Source of the DNA: Megascapheus bottae
Lineage: Eukaryota > Chordata > Mammalia > Rodentia > Geomyidae
DNA length: 64,000 nucleotides
NCBI GenBank assembly: GCA_024803745.1
Contig: JANJXV010000013.1
Span: 17,881,001-17,945,000 of the forward strand
Direction of reading: 5' to 3'
A program made the position numbers and the translations under genes. Position 1 is the first letter of the stretch, and each line of letters begins with the position of its first letter. This document shows, in pieces, positions 23,136-34,738 of this stretch. The notes beneath the pieces were generated by a model that was given only the letters and a program-made list of their open reading frames with translations, had not been told where the DNA came from and did no database searches.

Positions 23136-23861
23136 AGAGAAGAAGATGTAAAATAGAGAACAAACTTAAAACTAGAATGAAGGAAAAGGATGAAGCCACA
23201 GATAAAAGATAATTTGTTGGGTTTCAATATGATACTATAACCATATCATTACAAATAACTTTTTAAAAACTTAGTGAAGAGAATTATCTTCCATGCTGGT
23301 CTAGAGAAGCACTTCCCAGACATTTTCATATCTTAGAATACTTGAAAAATGTTTGTATACATAATTGTGTAAAAGGAGATTTCACTTATACAAACATTCA
23401 ACAAGCATGAAAAATTCTAGCCATCACAATACATATATAATGCATATATGGCAAATTCTTTGGAAGTTGTATTCTAGAATATAATTATCCATATAAATCA
23501 ATAATGAGTTTCTCTTCATTGGCCAAATGTCTTTATTCTGTTTCTGCTGAGCAGAAGGACACAATATATTTTCCTATGCAACTAATACAGTTAGTGACAA
23601 TACTAGAAACAAATAAATTGAGAAATATTGGTGGACTGTACCAACAACAAAAATTAACTAAAAGTTATTTATAGCCTCCACATGGATTGTCTTGCTTCTC
23701 ACAATAATTTAGGAATATAGTTTAGCCTTGTTTAGAAAAATTTAAATAGACATCTTCTAACTTATTGCTTCCCAACAATAGTCCTATTTACTTTGTTTCC
23801 ATTTTAATGTATTTTTCTTAATTCTTTCCTAATACAATTTTAATGTACTCTTTTCTTGATT

Positions 23862-23886
23862 TGTGTGTGTGTGCGTGCACATGCAC

Positions 23887-23931
<45 letters not shown>
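23862..23931. repeat. (TG)n microsatellite
   Basis: About 70 bp of TG repeats, with a short interruption near 23873-23888 and a pure run of about 40 bp after it. It abuts a SINE. Confidence 0.95.
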
Positions 23932-23932
<1 letters not shown>

Positions 23933-24152
23933 CAGTCACTATTGGAGCTTCACCACAGCTTCATCATCTCCTTTAGCTTCTTCGCTTAAGGCTGATGCTC
24001 TACCATCTGAGCTACACTTCCACCTTCTTGATAGTTAATTGTCAGTAAAAGTCTCTCAAATTTGTCTGTCCGGGTTGGATTTGATCTCCGATCCTCAGAT
24101 GTCAACCTCCTTTGTGGCTAAGAGGCATGAGCCACTAGCACTCAGCTCTCAT
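23932..24152 (-). mobile_element. Type A SINE
   Basis: A minus-strand right arm (complement at 23985-24020) and B1-like arm ('gatcctcagatgtcaacctcc') are both recognisable. The A-tail side is joined to the TG repeat. Confidence 0.8.
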
Positions 24153-24439
24153 TTTTTTTCTTTTTTTACAGAAACATGATGCACTGGGTACAAATAACAC
24201 ATTTCCTAGACACCAAAGTGCCCAGCTATTTTTCCATAATTCTTGAGATGAACACAATGAATAAAAATATTACTCCATTCATAAAATATTGTTTCAAGAG
24301 TTACTTTCTGGCTCCATCCCAGTCCCTTCACCAGCCCTAAGAAATAGTCAAGCTGGTTGAATCCTAATACTCTCTCAGTTCATCTGTTCTACCGTTTCTG
24401 CTGTTAGCTCCCAGAGCAGTCAGCCACACTTCTCACCTG

Positions 24440-25235
24440 GACAGCCTTAAAAATGAGGACCAATGAAATAGAATTGAAGACCCAGAAAGGACCTATAGAC
24501 CTATGGCCACCTAATCTTTGATATTGGATCCAAAAACACCAAATGAAAGAAAGACAGCCTCTTTAACAAATGGTCCTGGCAGAATTGGCTATATAAAAAC
24601 TTAAATTTAACCCTTATATATCACCCTACACCAGAATCAACTCCAGATAGGTCAAAGAACTCAATGTAAGACCAAATACCCAGGGGAGGTGTGGGGGGGG
24701 AGGGTAATGGGTACCAAGACATGTGAAAGGGTATCAATGTATGTGAATTAATGCACCTTCTATCTGGCAAATATCATGTAACCCTTTTACTAATTACAAT
24801 TTAAAAAAAAGGAAAGAAAAGAAAAAAAAAGACCAAATACCCAGAAGATATTAATGGAAGAGATAGGCCAACCACTAGGACTCCTTGGTAGAGGTAGAAA
24901 CTTCCTAAGTAAAGATCCAGAAACACAACAAATCAAAGAAAGGCTGGATAAATGGGATTGCGTTAAACTGAGGTTTCTGCATGGAAAAGGACATAGATAG
25001 CCGGCTAAATGGAAATCCTACTGGCTTTGGGAGATATTTACTAACTATACACGGACCTCATCTAAAATATACTTAGTGCTCAAAAACCTAAACCCCTCCA
25101 CCCCTGCCAAAAATAAACATCCTCAAAGAAATAACCCATTAATAAATGGGCTAAAGACCTAAAGAGCAACTTCTCCAAAGAACAAATTGCCAATGAACAC
25201 ATGAAGAAAAATTTCAGATTCTGGCCATAAAAAGA
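24440..25235 (+). mobile_element. Older L1 ORF2 fragment, host of nested insertions
   Basis: The sequence follows the same ORF2 nucleotide order as 17640-18300 and 37285-38160 but is more diverged. It is interrupted at 24682 by a small L1 tail and broken at 25236 by another L1, resuming at about 26031. Confidence 0.8.
24682..24828 (+). mobile_element. Very short (about 150 bp) L1 3' UTR insertion
   Basis: Only the G-rich tract, the last 100 bp of UTR and an A-rich tail are present. The direct repeat 'agaccaaatacccag' on both sides marks a clean target-primed insertion into the older L1. Confidence 0.9.
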
Positions 25236-26028
25236 ATCATCCAGAAACAAGGACATACTAAATCCACTAGCACAACAATGTTCATTGCAGCATTATTTAC
25301 CATAGCAAAGATATGGAACCAACCCAGATGCCCTCAGTTGATGAGTGGATCAACAAAATGTGGTATTTATACACAATGGAATTCTATGCTGCTGTCAGAA
25401 AGAATGATATCGCCCCATTTGTAAGGAAATGGAAAGACTTGGGAAAAAAATCATAATAACAATGTATGGGAATTAATGCACCATCTATCTGGAAAATATC
25501 ATGTAACCCTTCTATTAATTACAATAAAAAATATATGAAAAAAATCATATTAAGTGAAGTAAGCCAGACTCAAAGGAACATAGGCTCAATGGTTTCCCTC
25601 ATTTGTCACAATCAGTAGAAACCTTGGGCTCTTCTAGCAGAGATTTACAATAGAACAAAATCTAGATATATAAGGCCATATAGTATGACGCTAAATGTAA
25701 GGATCTCCAGGATATAGAAACAAAAGCCATATAATGAGTGATTGTTGTCCTTAATGTACTATGTTATTTCTCATCTCTCTTGCTGTCCCTTGGTTATCGC
25801 ATATTGTTATAATATTTTACCTTGTTATCTGATACATTTTATATATGCTTAATTGGTTATTGAAATAGGAGAGGGAAGGAGGGAAATCAAGTTGGGGGGG
25901 GAGGATGGGGAAGGGAAATGGGACCATGACATGAGAAAGGATATGAATATTTGTGAAGTAATGTACCTTCTATCTGATTAATATAATGTAACTCTTCTAT
26001 TAATTATAATAAAAATATATGAGAAAAA
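25236..26028 (+). mobile_element. Nested L1 3' end
   Basis: ORF2 last 60 codons and a 3' UTR of the main lineage are inserted in the older L1, flanked by 'aaaaagaa'. It is itself interrupted at 25453-25540. Confidence 0.85.
25453..25540 (+). mobile_element. Ultra-short (about 85 bp) L1 3' tail insertion
   Basis: The last 65 bp of the UTR plus the A-tail are inserted within ORF2 of the nested L1. A direct repeat 'aaaaaaatcat' lies on either side, and the interrupted ORF2 ('tcatattaagtgaag') resumes directly after. Confidence 0.85.
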
Positions 26029-26030
26029 AG

Positions 26031-26980
26031 AAATGTAAATCAAAACAACATTGAAAGTTCACCTCACACCTATTAGAATGGGCATTATCAAGAAAACTGT
26101 AATAACAGATACTGGTGGGTATGTGACAAAAGGGAACACTACTCCACTGCTGGTTGGAATATAAACTTGTTCAACGACTCTGGAAAGCAGTATAGGGGTT
26201 CCTCAAAAGACTAAATAAACATAGAGCTGCCCTATGATCCAGCAATCCCACTCCTTGGCATTTACCCAAATGTCCAGAAACAAGAACTACTAAAGCCACT
26301 AGCACAACGATGTTCATTGCAGTATTATTTACCATAGCTGAGATATGAAATCAACCCAGATGCCCCTCGGTAGATGAATGGATCAAGAACTTATACACAA
26401 TGGAATTCTATGCTGCCATCAGAAAGAATGACATCAGAAAGACTTGGAGAAAATCATATTAAGTGGAGTAAGTCAGACCCAAAGGAGAATAGGCTCAATG
26501 ATTTCCCTCATTTGTAATAATTAGTACACATCCTGAATTCTCCTAGCAGATCACAATACTCAATAGTTATGTGCATATGGCTATATGGGATGAGGATAAG
26601 GGAAATGAATTAAAGGACAGGGAAACAAGAGGTTTCCCTTTGTGATTGTTGTTCTTAATATACTGTGTGAAATTACTTCTTTTCTCTCTCTCTTATTTTT
26701 TTCCTTACAGTGTATCTCATGTTGTTACATTACCTGATTTTGATACCTGGTACATTGTATATACATTTTCTTGAGTATTTGAAAATGGAAAGGTATGCCT
26801 GATGGATGTAACTGTAACCCCTCTATATATTACCCCAACAATAAAATAAATAAAAAATAAATAAATGGGTGGGTAAGGGAAAAACAAGATGAGTGGGAGG
26901 GAGTGGGGGAAGAGAAAATGGAAGCAAAACATGGGAAGAGGTATCAACGTTCAAGAAGTAACATACCTCCAGACCCAAAA
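26031..26980 (+). mobile_element. Older L1, downstream part
   Basis: This continues ORF2 from 25235 ('aaatgtaaatcaaaacaaca') to a 3' UTR with rearranged segments. The end (26790-26870) is an AATAAA/AAAT tail followed by another G-rich UTR piece. Confidence 0.75.
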
Positions 26981-27425
26981 GAACATCGGCTCAATGGTTT
27001 CCCTCATTTGTAATAATTAGTACACATCTAGGACTCTCCTAGCAGAGGATTACAGTAGCTCAAAACCTAGGTACATAAGGTCATATAGGATGAGATTAAA
27101 TGAAATGAACTTTAGGATATGGAAACGAGAGATTTATCTTGTGTGATTGTTGTTCTTAATGTTCTATGTTATTTCTCTTCTCTTTTTTGCCCTTATAGTT
27201 AATCTCCTGTTACTGTATCTGCCTTTGTTACCTGGTGTATTGTATATACAGTTATTTATTTGAAATAGGAAAAGGAAGGGGGAAACAAGATGATTGGGAG
27301 GGGGTAGAGGGAGGGAAATGGGGACACAAATATGAGAGAAGTAATACACCCACTACCTGAGAAATGTAACTGTAACCCCTCTATACATTCTCCCAACAAT
27401 AAAAAATATAGCATTGAATAAAAGA
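26981..27425 (+). mobile_element. L1 3' end, further truncated copy
   Basis: It begins in the last codons of ORF2 ('caaaagaacatcggctcaatgg') and runs through a full 3' UTR to 'caacaataaaaaatat'. Confidence 0.85.
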
Positions 27426-28020
27426 AAGAAATTAGCTGTCTAGAATCTGAGCATTCATGTTGGTTGCCTTCTCAATCAGTGTCTACCATAAATCTTCTCT
27501 AAGATCTTTTCAAAATGCAAATCTGCTTATATCTGCCCTTGGCTTAAAATCTTTCCTACACCAAATGGCTATAGAAGAGATTTCAATTGTCATTCAAGTC
27601 CTATTACTCAAAGCTTTCATTTAGTCATACTTCATGGAAGCTAGAAGCAGCTTCCAGGCATATTCACTGCGTATTGCTCCAGCTTCTACACTCAAAATAT
27701 TCTTACTTGAGAAAAACAAACTGAAAATTTCAAAACAAATAGAAAATCAAAGCATAACAATAAGCCATCTTCTATGTTTTCCTTAATAAAGTGGTAATAA
27801 CATGCCGGATCCATTTAACGCCTCTCTAGACACATATCACACACTGATTTTTAAGTTCTTTCCTAGAATTTATATTTCTCTCTGTCACAAATCCTTTGTG
27901 TTTCTACCCAGAACTCTCTCTGCTTGTTCTATACCAACTCCAATTAAGACTTCAAATTTTAATTTAACTACTATATCACCTTCTTGGGAATATTTTTGTT
28001 GACATCTCCATGCTAAGTCA
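27426..28020. other. Intergenic, no recognised feature
   Basis: Unique-looking sequence. The 66-codon frame at 27802-28002 has no domain or start context to support it. Confidence 0.5.
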
Positions 28021-28055
<35 letters not shown>

Positions 28056-28059
28056 TGAT

Positions 28060-28121
<62 letters not shown>
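28021..28121. repeat. Compound (GACA)n-(GATA)n microsatellite
   Basis: About 9 GACA units run through a short irregular junction into about 14 GATA units. Confidence 0.97.
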
Positions 28122-28544
28122 TCCCATTACTCAGTTAAAATAGCTAGGAGTGTTAATAAGTTTTGCAGCGATTACACCCCACTACTAACACCATGGACTG
28201 TCTTCACTGTATTTCTGCCTTCAGCATTCCCTTAATTTATTTGAAAATTATGGGGGTAGGTTCGTGCAGAGTTCTGTGTTTGTAAAAGTTATGTGACTCT
28301 AGTTATGACCACATAGTTTGGAAAACAATGTTCAAGAAGTAATGTACTCACCACCTTATGAATATCACTGTAACCCCTCTATACATCACCCTGGTTTTTT
28401 AAAAAGGACTCATCGTTTTTGTATTATGCAAATTTTGAATGTCTTGGCTTTTATGAAGTGAAATATCTGAGAGTTTTGCACACTGTCTTAAAATCTATTG
28501 GGTGTAATTGTTGTGTTCTGACATCATCTTGATTCAAAACTCAA

Positions 28545-28785
28545 AATGCTGCTCAAGCTGGGTGCCAGAAGCTCAAACCTATAATCCTAGCTAATAGGAG
28601 GCTAAGATCTGAGGATCATGGTTCAAAGCCAGCCTGGGCAGAAAGTCTGTGAGACTCAACTCCAATTAAGTCACAGGAAAAGGCAGAACAGGTCTTGTGG
28701 CTAAAGTGGTAGATTGCTACCCTTGAGCAAACAAGAGCTCAGAGACGGCAGACAGGCCCAGAGTTCAAGCCTCAAGACTAGCCAA
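28545..28785 (+). mobile_element. Type A SINE
   Basis: A B1-like arm with 'cctataatcctagctaatagg' and a right arm with 'gagttcaagcctcaagac' precede an AAT-repeat tail. Confidence 0.88.

Positions 28786-28819
<34 letters not shown>
28786..28819. repeat. (AAT)n microsatellite at a SINE tail
   Basis: Eleven AAT units directly replace the A-tail of the preceding SINE. Confidence 0.95.
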
Positions 28820-28821
<2 letters not shown>

Positions 28822-29039
28822 CTGTCTACTTATTCCTTTATGGTCAGTCTTAGGAGTTACTCTCATCTATGTAGGAAGTTCTTCAATAAAGTTACTACTA
28901 AATGCCAAAAATGAAAACAAAATTATTCAAGCTCTCCAGAGCCCAGATTACACGTGAATAAAATGAAGATTAAGAAGTTCTGATTTTTGACAAGAGCATT
29001 TCCATCACTTATATTTGCCCAATGGAATACCTCAGTTTT

Positions 29040-29235
29040 GTAAAAAAAAAAAAAAAAGTTTGTTATTATAAAAAGTGATGTAAAGAGTAGTTACAGTTAT
29101 GTAATTCAGGTAAAGAGTACCTTTCTTTTTGGATAGCATCACCCCTTCCCTCGTTCTCTCCCAGTTTTTCCATCCCATTCCCACCCACAAGTTGCATAGT
29201 TTATTTTCCACCATAGTGTCCAGTGAGGACTGTTA
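29040..29235 (-). mobile_element. L1 3' end, older lineage
   Basis: A minus-strand tail (poly-A/T near 29040-29070) and a C-rich UTR complement ('ccctcgttctctcccag') match the plus-strand ends at 56820-56990 and 61670-61805. Confidence 0.65.
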
Positions 29236-29439
29236 CTGCATTTTTTCACCCTTTGTTCCTCCATTTCTGTAACTCCTCTTAAATCCCAAAGGCATATAAG
29301 TGAACAAACAGAATAAAAAGAAAACAAAAACAGCAAAAATGAAAAACAAACAAAAAAAACCCTCTTGTTTCCATTTCCTGGAAGTATAATGCCTTTCTGT
29401 TCCTGGCCTACGAGTAGCCTCCTTTGGTCTCACTGTGTG

Positions 29440-30015
29440 AATGCCCAGAGACCTGTATGATTGATGTCCTGGTATTTTAGATCTAGCTTATGGGAGAAAA
29501 CATGTGCTGTGGGTCTCTATGAGCTTTCTGATTCACTTATAGGTCTATCCATTTTCCTGCAAATGTCATAATAGTATGCTCTGTAATGGCTGTGTAAAAT
29601 TTCATTGTGTATAGGTACCACATTTTTTAATTTTTATTTCTTTATTTATTTGTGGTCATGGGGCTTGAACTCTAGGCCTGGGCACTGTCACTGGGCTCTT
29701 CAGCTCAAGGCTACCGCCCTACCCCTTGAGCCATGTGCCACTTCCAGTTTTCTAGGTTTCCTAGTGGGTAATTGGAGATAAGAGTCTCAGGTCCTTTTGT
29801 GCCTGGCAGCCTTTGAACTGAGATCCTCAGATCTCAGCCTCCTGAGTAGCATTACAGGCATGAGCCACGACGCCCGATTTAGGTACCACGTTTTTTTTTT
29901 TCTTATTTTGTTTTTATTTTTTTGATCCATTCATCTATTGTAGGGCATGTGGGCTGTTTCTACAACTTGGCTATTGTGAATAGTGCAGCAATGAATACAG
30001 AGATGCAAGTGTACG
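29440..30015 (-). mobile_element. L1 ORF2 fragment, antisense, split by a SINE
   Basis: 'tgatccattcatctattgtagg', 'ggctattgtgaatagtgc' and 'ctctgtaatggctgtg' are complements of the L1 ORF2 3' region. The fragment is interrupted by the SINE at 29622-29880. Confidence 0.75.
29622..29880 (-). mobile_element. Type A SINE inserted in L1
   Basis: A full minus-strand dimer is flanked by 'aggtaccac' at 29613-29621 and 29881-29889, an evident target-site duplication. Confidence 0.93.
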
Positions 30016-30267
30016 GCATTCTTTTTAAAACTGTTTTTCTCTTGCCTTTTTGTGGATTAGGTGATATTTTTTAAAAAGATTTCATTTAACTTTACTATCT
30101 AGTTTTTGGATATATTTGTGGTTGTTTCAGTATTTAGAATATGCATCTTTAAATTACCATAGTTTATCTTCAAATAATAAAGTAGTACAGGTATTCTGTA
30201 ATACATTTACAATGCTATATTTAATTTTTCTCTGCTGTACCTTTTGCAGCATTCACCAACTTTCAAT

Positions 30268-30300
30268 TATATATATATATATATATACATATATATATAA
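30268..30300. repeat. (TA)n microsatellite
   Basis: About 33 bp of TA repeats with one C interruption. Confidence 0.9.
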
Positions 30301-30535
30301 GCCTCACAATACATTGTGAGTTTTGCTTTTAATAAAGTCAGTAATTTAAGGAAAGTAATATCCTAAATTAAAAAAAAAAAAGAAGAGTGCCTGAGCTCCC
30401 AGGACACAATGTGTATTACATGCAAAGCATAATATACTCAGCCCAAGTGCCCATCTCACAGCAGCCATAACTACTGTTCATTATATTTTCATGTTTCTGT
30501 TATTTCTCTCTTTTTCTTATCAAACCTTCATATTT

Positions 30536-30725
30536 TTTTGCTAGTCCTTGGGGCTTGAATTCAGAGCCTGAGTGCTTGCCTTGGACTTTCTCAAGGCCAG
30601 AACTCTACCACTCAATGGCCACAGCACCATTTTCTGCTTTTTCTATGCATGTGGTACTGAGGAATTGAACCTGGGTCTTTGTGCATGCTAGGCAAGCACT
30701 CTACCACTAGGCCAAATTCCCAATC
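30536..30725 (-). mobile_element. Type B dimeric SINE (ID-like left arm)
   Basis: The minus strand opens with the ID-like arm (complement of 'tgctaggcaagcactctaccactaggcc' at 30687-30715) and ends with the shared right arm and A-tail at 30530. Confidence 0.92.
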
Positions 30726-31944
30726 AAACCTTCATACTTTGAAACATTCTTCCTATCTGCTCCTGTAATCCTGAATGTAATGTGTTGATCTCTCAGATGG
30801 AACTGAAACTTCATTTCTGGCCATCTAGAAAGCCTGTGAATGGCACTAAGAAAGAGACTGGGCACAGCCTCTCTGTGTAGAAGGATTTCTTTCTATGGGG
30901 CTGGAGTTGGCCTGGGGCAGAGTTACTGAAGTCACAGAGATAAAGACCTCTGGGCTCTGCCTACCATTCTTTCCACTAAGTCTTCAGCATTTTGCTTTAC
31001 ATGGAAGATACACTGTGTTTTGCTCTATTGGTGTTTACTTTAGATTCTTGGGCTTATATTGGGTAAATTTTAAAGTTCAAAGAATTATCTAGGGAAAATT
31101 TCTATTACTTTTTGTGGAGTTGAGACTGATGGAGTTGTCAGAAATTCCCACTTGGCTGAGACTATCTTAAGTCTGGCCAACTTTTCCAGATCTGCCAAGC
31201 CTCTGTAACAATTACTATAGCCTTCCATGGTGAGGGGAACATCTGGCTTTTAAAGTTGACTTTAATTACATCTCATGCCTGTGCTCTAGACCAATGTTAG
31301 CCCTGGGAAGAGACTTCAAAGTGTGGCTTCATTAGAAAGTCCGGAGTCATTTGAACCTAATTGCTCCCTCATCATAGCTTAAAGTTGGCATCTAAACATG
31401 TAAGAAAAAAATTCTGGTTCCTAATACAATCGTCTTTGGTAAGGGCTCCCAGAAGATTTGAACACTATTACTGACTTCAGTAAATGTTTTCATGATCTTG
31501 ACTGGGTAATGGATGCTTAACAAGTTCCAGAGGAACCAATTTCCTTCTTGAGGAAACTTCCCTACCAAGTTTCCTAATTATTCCCAGACAATCATCTCCC
31601 CCTGGAATCCCACTGGCTGGGAGAGGTTGTTAATAGGCCACAGGTGGCAGCTACATTTAGTTACCAAGGAAACTGAACAACTGTAGGGGAAGAATGTTTG
31701 GCACTAGGAGTCCAGGGACCTGTAAACACAAATATTTCTGTTGCCTGGCTTGGTTTTGTTTTGTATTGGTGGGGTGTTTGTTTCATGAAAAGCCAGGGGT
31801 GCAAATAAATGAAGGCACGTATCCTTCCTCTTACATTGAGAAAATGCACTTAGTGAATTCTCTAAACCAGTATTCTCAAACTCTTACAATTTATACATGA
31901 AAGTAATAATAGATTATAGGAAATTCTACTTACTATATTAGAGT
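30726..31944. other. Intergenic, no recognised gene
   Basis: Unique-looking sequence. Overlapping 60-68 codon frames at 30895-31092 and 31661-31900 show no domain. Confidence 0.5.
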
Positions 31945-32130
31945 TTGTTTTGCCAGTCCTGGGGCTTAAACTCAGGGCCTGAGCACTGTCCTTGGGTGTT
32001 CTCAAGGCTAGTGTTCTGCCACAGCAACACTTCTGGCTTTTTCTGTGTATATGGTACCAAGGAGTCAAACCGAGGGCTTCATGCATGCTAGGCAAGCACT
32101 CTACCACTAGGACACACTCCCAGCCAATAG
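31945..32130 (-). mobile_element. Type B dimeric SINE
   Basis: Complements of the right arm ('cctggggcttaaactcagggcc') and of the ID-like arm ('gctaggcaagcactctaccac') are in the expected minus-strand order. Confidence 0.92.
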
Positions 32131-32249
32131 AATTTAAAACTGTATTTAAAGTATTTAGCTCACTAGAACAATAGTATTCCTATTACCGATTAATGCAAAT
32201 AAACATTTTGATGAGAAATATTTTGACCTTCTACAAATATTTAGAGAGC

Positions 32250-32485
32250 GAGGCACCAGTGGCTCACACTTATAATCCTAGCTACTCAGGAGGCTAAGAT
32301 CTGAGGATGGTAGTTTGAAGTCACCCTGAGCAGGGAAGCTCATGAAAATCTTTCTAATTAAACACTTTTAAAAAGCCAGAAGTAGAGCTGTGGCTCAAGT
32401 GATGGGATGCTAGCCTTGAGTACAAAAAGCAAAGGTACAGTGACCAGGCCTTGAATTCGAAGCCAAAAAAAATGAGGAAAAAAAT
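32250..32485 (+). mobile_element. Type A dimeric SINE
   Basis: 'ggcaccagtggctcacacttataatcctagc' begins the B1-like arm. A diverged right arm ends 'aggccttgaattcgaagcc' with an A-rich tail. Confidence 0.88.
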
Positions 32486-32799
32486 GAGGAAAGTGCCATC
32501 ATTTTACATTTTGTGAATCTCTTAAACATCTGGCTAAGGTTACAACTAAATTCTCATGTCTGTTTTTGCATTCAGTCTCGAGGGATATAATGTATCTGCA
32601 TTTAATCTGCAAGGACATAAGGTATCATATAACTTCTGGGAAACTGCCATATATTCATGGCAGGACGAAGTGATGAGGCATGATATTTTCATATTATTAT
32701 GAATATAATGATGACCTGATAGAACCCCAAAAGGAGTCTTAGAGTCTCCCAGAGGTCACTAAGCCAGTTTTAAGAAACACTACTCAAAACAAAAGTGCA

Positions 32800-32853
32800 A
32801 TAGAACTCAGGCCTGAGGCCCTGAGTTCAAGCCCCAGGACTAGAAAACAAAAA
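32800..32853 (+). mobile_element. SINE right-arm fragment
   Basis: 'aggccctgagttcaagccccaggac' with an A-rich tail is the 3' end of the shared right arm. The 5' portion is missing. Confidence 0.75.
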
Positions 32854-33374
32854 GCACAATGGAAGATAGTCATTAAACAGCTGTATCTGACCGAAACAAG
32901 GAGGAACACAGCAGACCAGGAAACAAGTCTACAGGGTAGGCTGGTAGTCTTCCTCTCTACATGTCCACTGCTTCTCGCTATCTTAGCATCCAAAGAACGC
33001 CAGCATCTTCAGGGATGTCCTTGTAATAAAATCAGGATGCTCTGCCCCATTTCTGGATCCTAATGAAGAAAACAGTAAGAACCCATCCAGAAGCCTTAAT
33101 GTTCACGACAGGTTTTCTATCATTTTATTTTGAAAGTGTTTCCAAATTCTGTAAATTAGCAAATATCAGATTTCTCAGAATTTACTAGCAAGAGCTTCAG
33201 TGTTAGAAAAGGCCAGTCATACTCGATGATAGTAATAGATTATTGTTCATTTGCAATGAATGTCTAGTTTTAGCCAAAAGATAGGAAACATACAAGCTTT
33301 CTTTAAAAGAATTGCCTTTACTTCCCAGAAGGTAATATTTCTTACATCCAAATTGCACCTACCAATGAGATCAT

Positions 33375-33448
33375 TTTTGTTTTCTGTGCTGGTCCTAAGG
33401 TTTGAATTCAGGGCCTAGGCACTGTCCCTGAGCTCAACTTCTTCCTCA
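33375..33448 (-). mobile_element. SINE right-arm fragment interrupted by another SINE
   Basis: 'ggtttgaattcagggcctagg' is a minus-strand right arm that stops where the plus-strand SINE at 33449 begins. Confidence 0.7.
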
Positions 33449-33668
33449 TACCTGTAATCCTACCTACTCAGGGGTCTGAGATCTGAGAATCAAGGTTCAA
33501 AACCAGCCCAGGCAGGAAACTCCATGAGACTTTTATCTCCAGTCAACCATCAAAACAAAAGCTGGAAGTGGAGCTCAGGTGGTAGAGTGCTAGCCTTGAA
33601 CAAAGAAGCTCAGGGACAATGCCCACATCTTGAGTTCAAAGCCTCAGGACTGGCATCAAAAAAAAAGA
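33449..33668 (+). mobile_element. Type A dimeric SINE
   Basis: The B1-like arm ('cctgtaatcctacctactcagg') lacks its first bases. The right arm is complete and ends 'gactggcatc' with a poly-A tail at 33658, followed by a trinucleotide-rich repeat. Confidence 0.9.
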
Positions 33669-34028
33669 AGTGCTAGTGGTGCTGGTGATGGTAGAGGTAG
33701 CGATAATGGTGGTAGTAGAGGTGACTCTTGGTAGAACCAATGTAATTGTGATGTTGATAGTGGCAGCAACGATGTCATGGTGATGCTTGGGGTGGTCATA
33801 ATAATAGAGGTAGTGGGGATAGTGGTAGTGAAGGTAGTATGGATGGAGGTAGAGGCAGTGAGAATGGTGAAAGTCGTGATGGTAGCGGTGGTAGAAGTAG
33901 TGGTTGTGGTGTGGCAATGATGGTGGCCGTTGTGGTAATTATGATGTTGGTGATGGTTGCAGTGAGAATGGTGGTAGTGGTGGTGGAGATGGTGTGTCAG
34001 TATAAGTACTGACAGTAATGATGATGAA
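33669..34028. repeat. GGT/GAT/AGT-rich imperfect trinucleotide tract
   Basis: About 360 bp of degenerate three-base periodicity (GGT, GAT, AGT, GTG units) on the plus strand begins at a SINE tail. It is strongly purine/T biased and C-poor. Antisense frames read as His/Thr/Ser-rich and are artefacts of the repeat. Confidence 0.9.
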
Positions 34029-34424
34029 GAGGGCAATGATGCTATTTCATCAACCAGTTCCAGGTCACTTTAGAAAACAACTTGTACTATAACTAAGGAA
34101 AAGATCAGATCATCCATAGAAGTTGGTGATGGGATTTCCCCAGCAGAGCTCTTGAAATTCAGTAAGTTTGTCACAGCCTCAGCCTGAATGCTAAATAAAA
34201 TATTCAGATAAGAGAAAAGTGGGTGGGCTTCCACAATCGACACAGAGAAGAGAGAAATTAGTATGTCGACAGTGCTTCCAACCCCTCTGTCTCCACCTAA
34301 GAATATCTCTTACCCCACTCTCATTCACAGCCATCAGTGAGCCTATGTAACCAGGTAGGTGAAAGGATAGGACTGGGGCCTACTCACAGGGAAACAAGTT
34401 GAGTGACTTCAGAAATCATAAAAT
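34029..34424. other. Intergenic, no recognised feature
   Basis: Unique-looking sequence between a trinucleotide repeat and a SINE. Confidence 0.45.
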
Positions 34425-34695
34425 GGAGCCAAGCACTGGTGGCTCACACATATAATCCTTGTTTCCCAGGAGGCTGAGATCTGAAAATCATGAGTTTTGG
34501 GTGCTTTTTCTTTTGCCAGTTGGGCTTGACCTCAGGGCCTGAGCACTGCCCTTGGGCTTTCTCAAGGCTAGAGCTCCACCACTTGAGCCACAACACCACT
34601 TCCTGCTTTTTCTGTGTATGTGGTATCGAGGAATCAAACCCAGAGCTTCGCACATGCTAGGCAAGCACTCTACCACTAAGCCATGTTCCTGGCCC
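34425..34695 (-). mobile_element. Type B SINE (minus) inserted next to a type A left-arm fragment (plus)
   Basis: Positions 34425-34490 are a plus-strand B1-like arm ('tggctcacacatataatcc'). At about 34500-34695 a complete minus-strand ID-left dimer follows. The strand given is that of the complete element. Confidence 0.88.
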
Positions 34696-34738
34696 AATAT
34701 ATGATTTTTTAATTTGAAGTGTCTTTTTTTTCCTCCTT

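Noticed and set aside
22976..23227. 83-codon hydrophobic Ser/Leu/Phe frame
   Set aside because: It is the antisense of a GA-rich polypurine tract.
28021..28121. Possible CRISPR-like array
   Set aside because: The units are 4-bp microsatellite motifs without spacers, in a mammalian sequence.
33636..34036. His/Thr-rich open frames of 93 and 126 codons
   Set aside because: They are antisense readings of the GGT/GAT tract and have no start context or homology.
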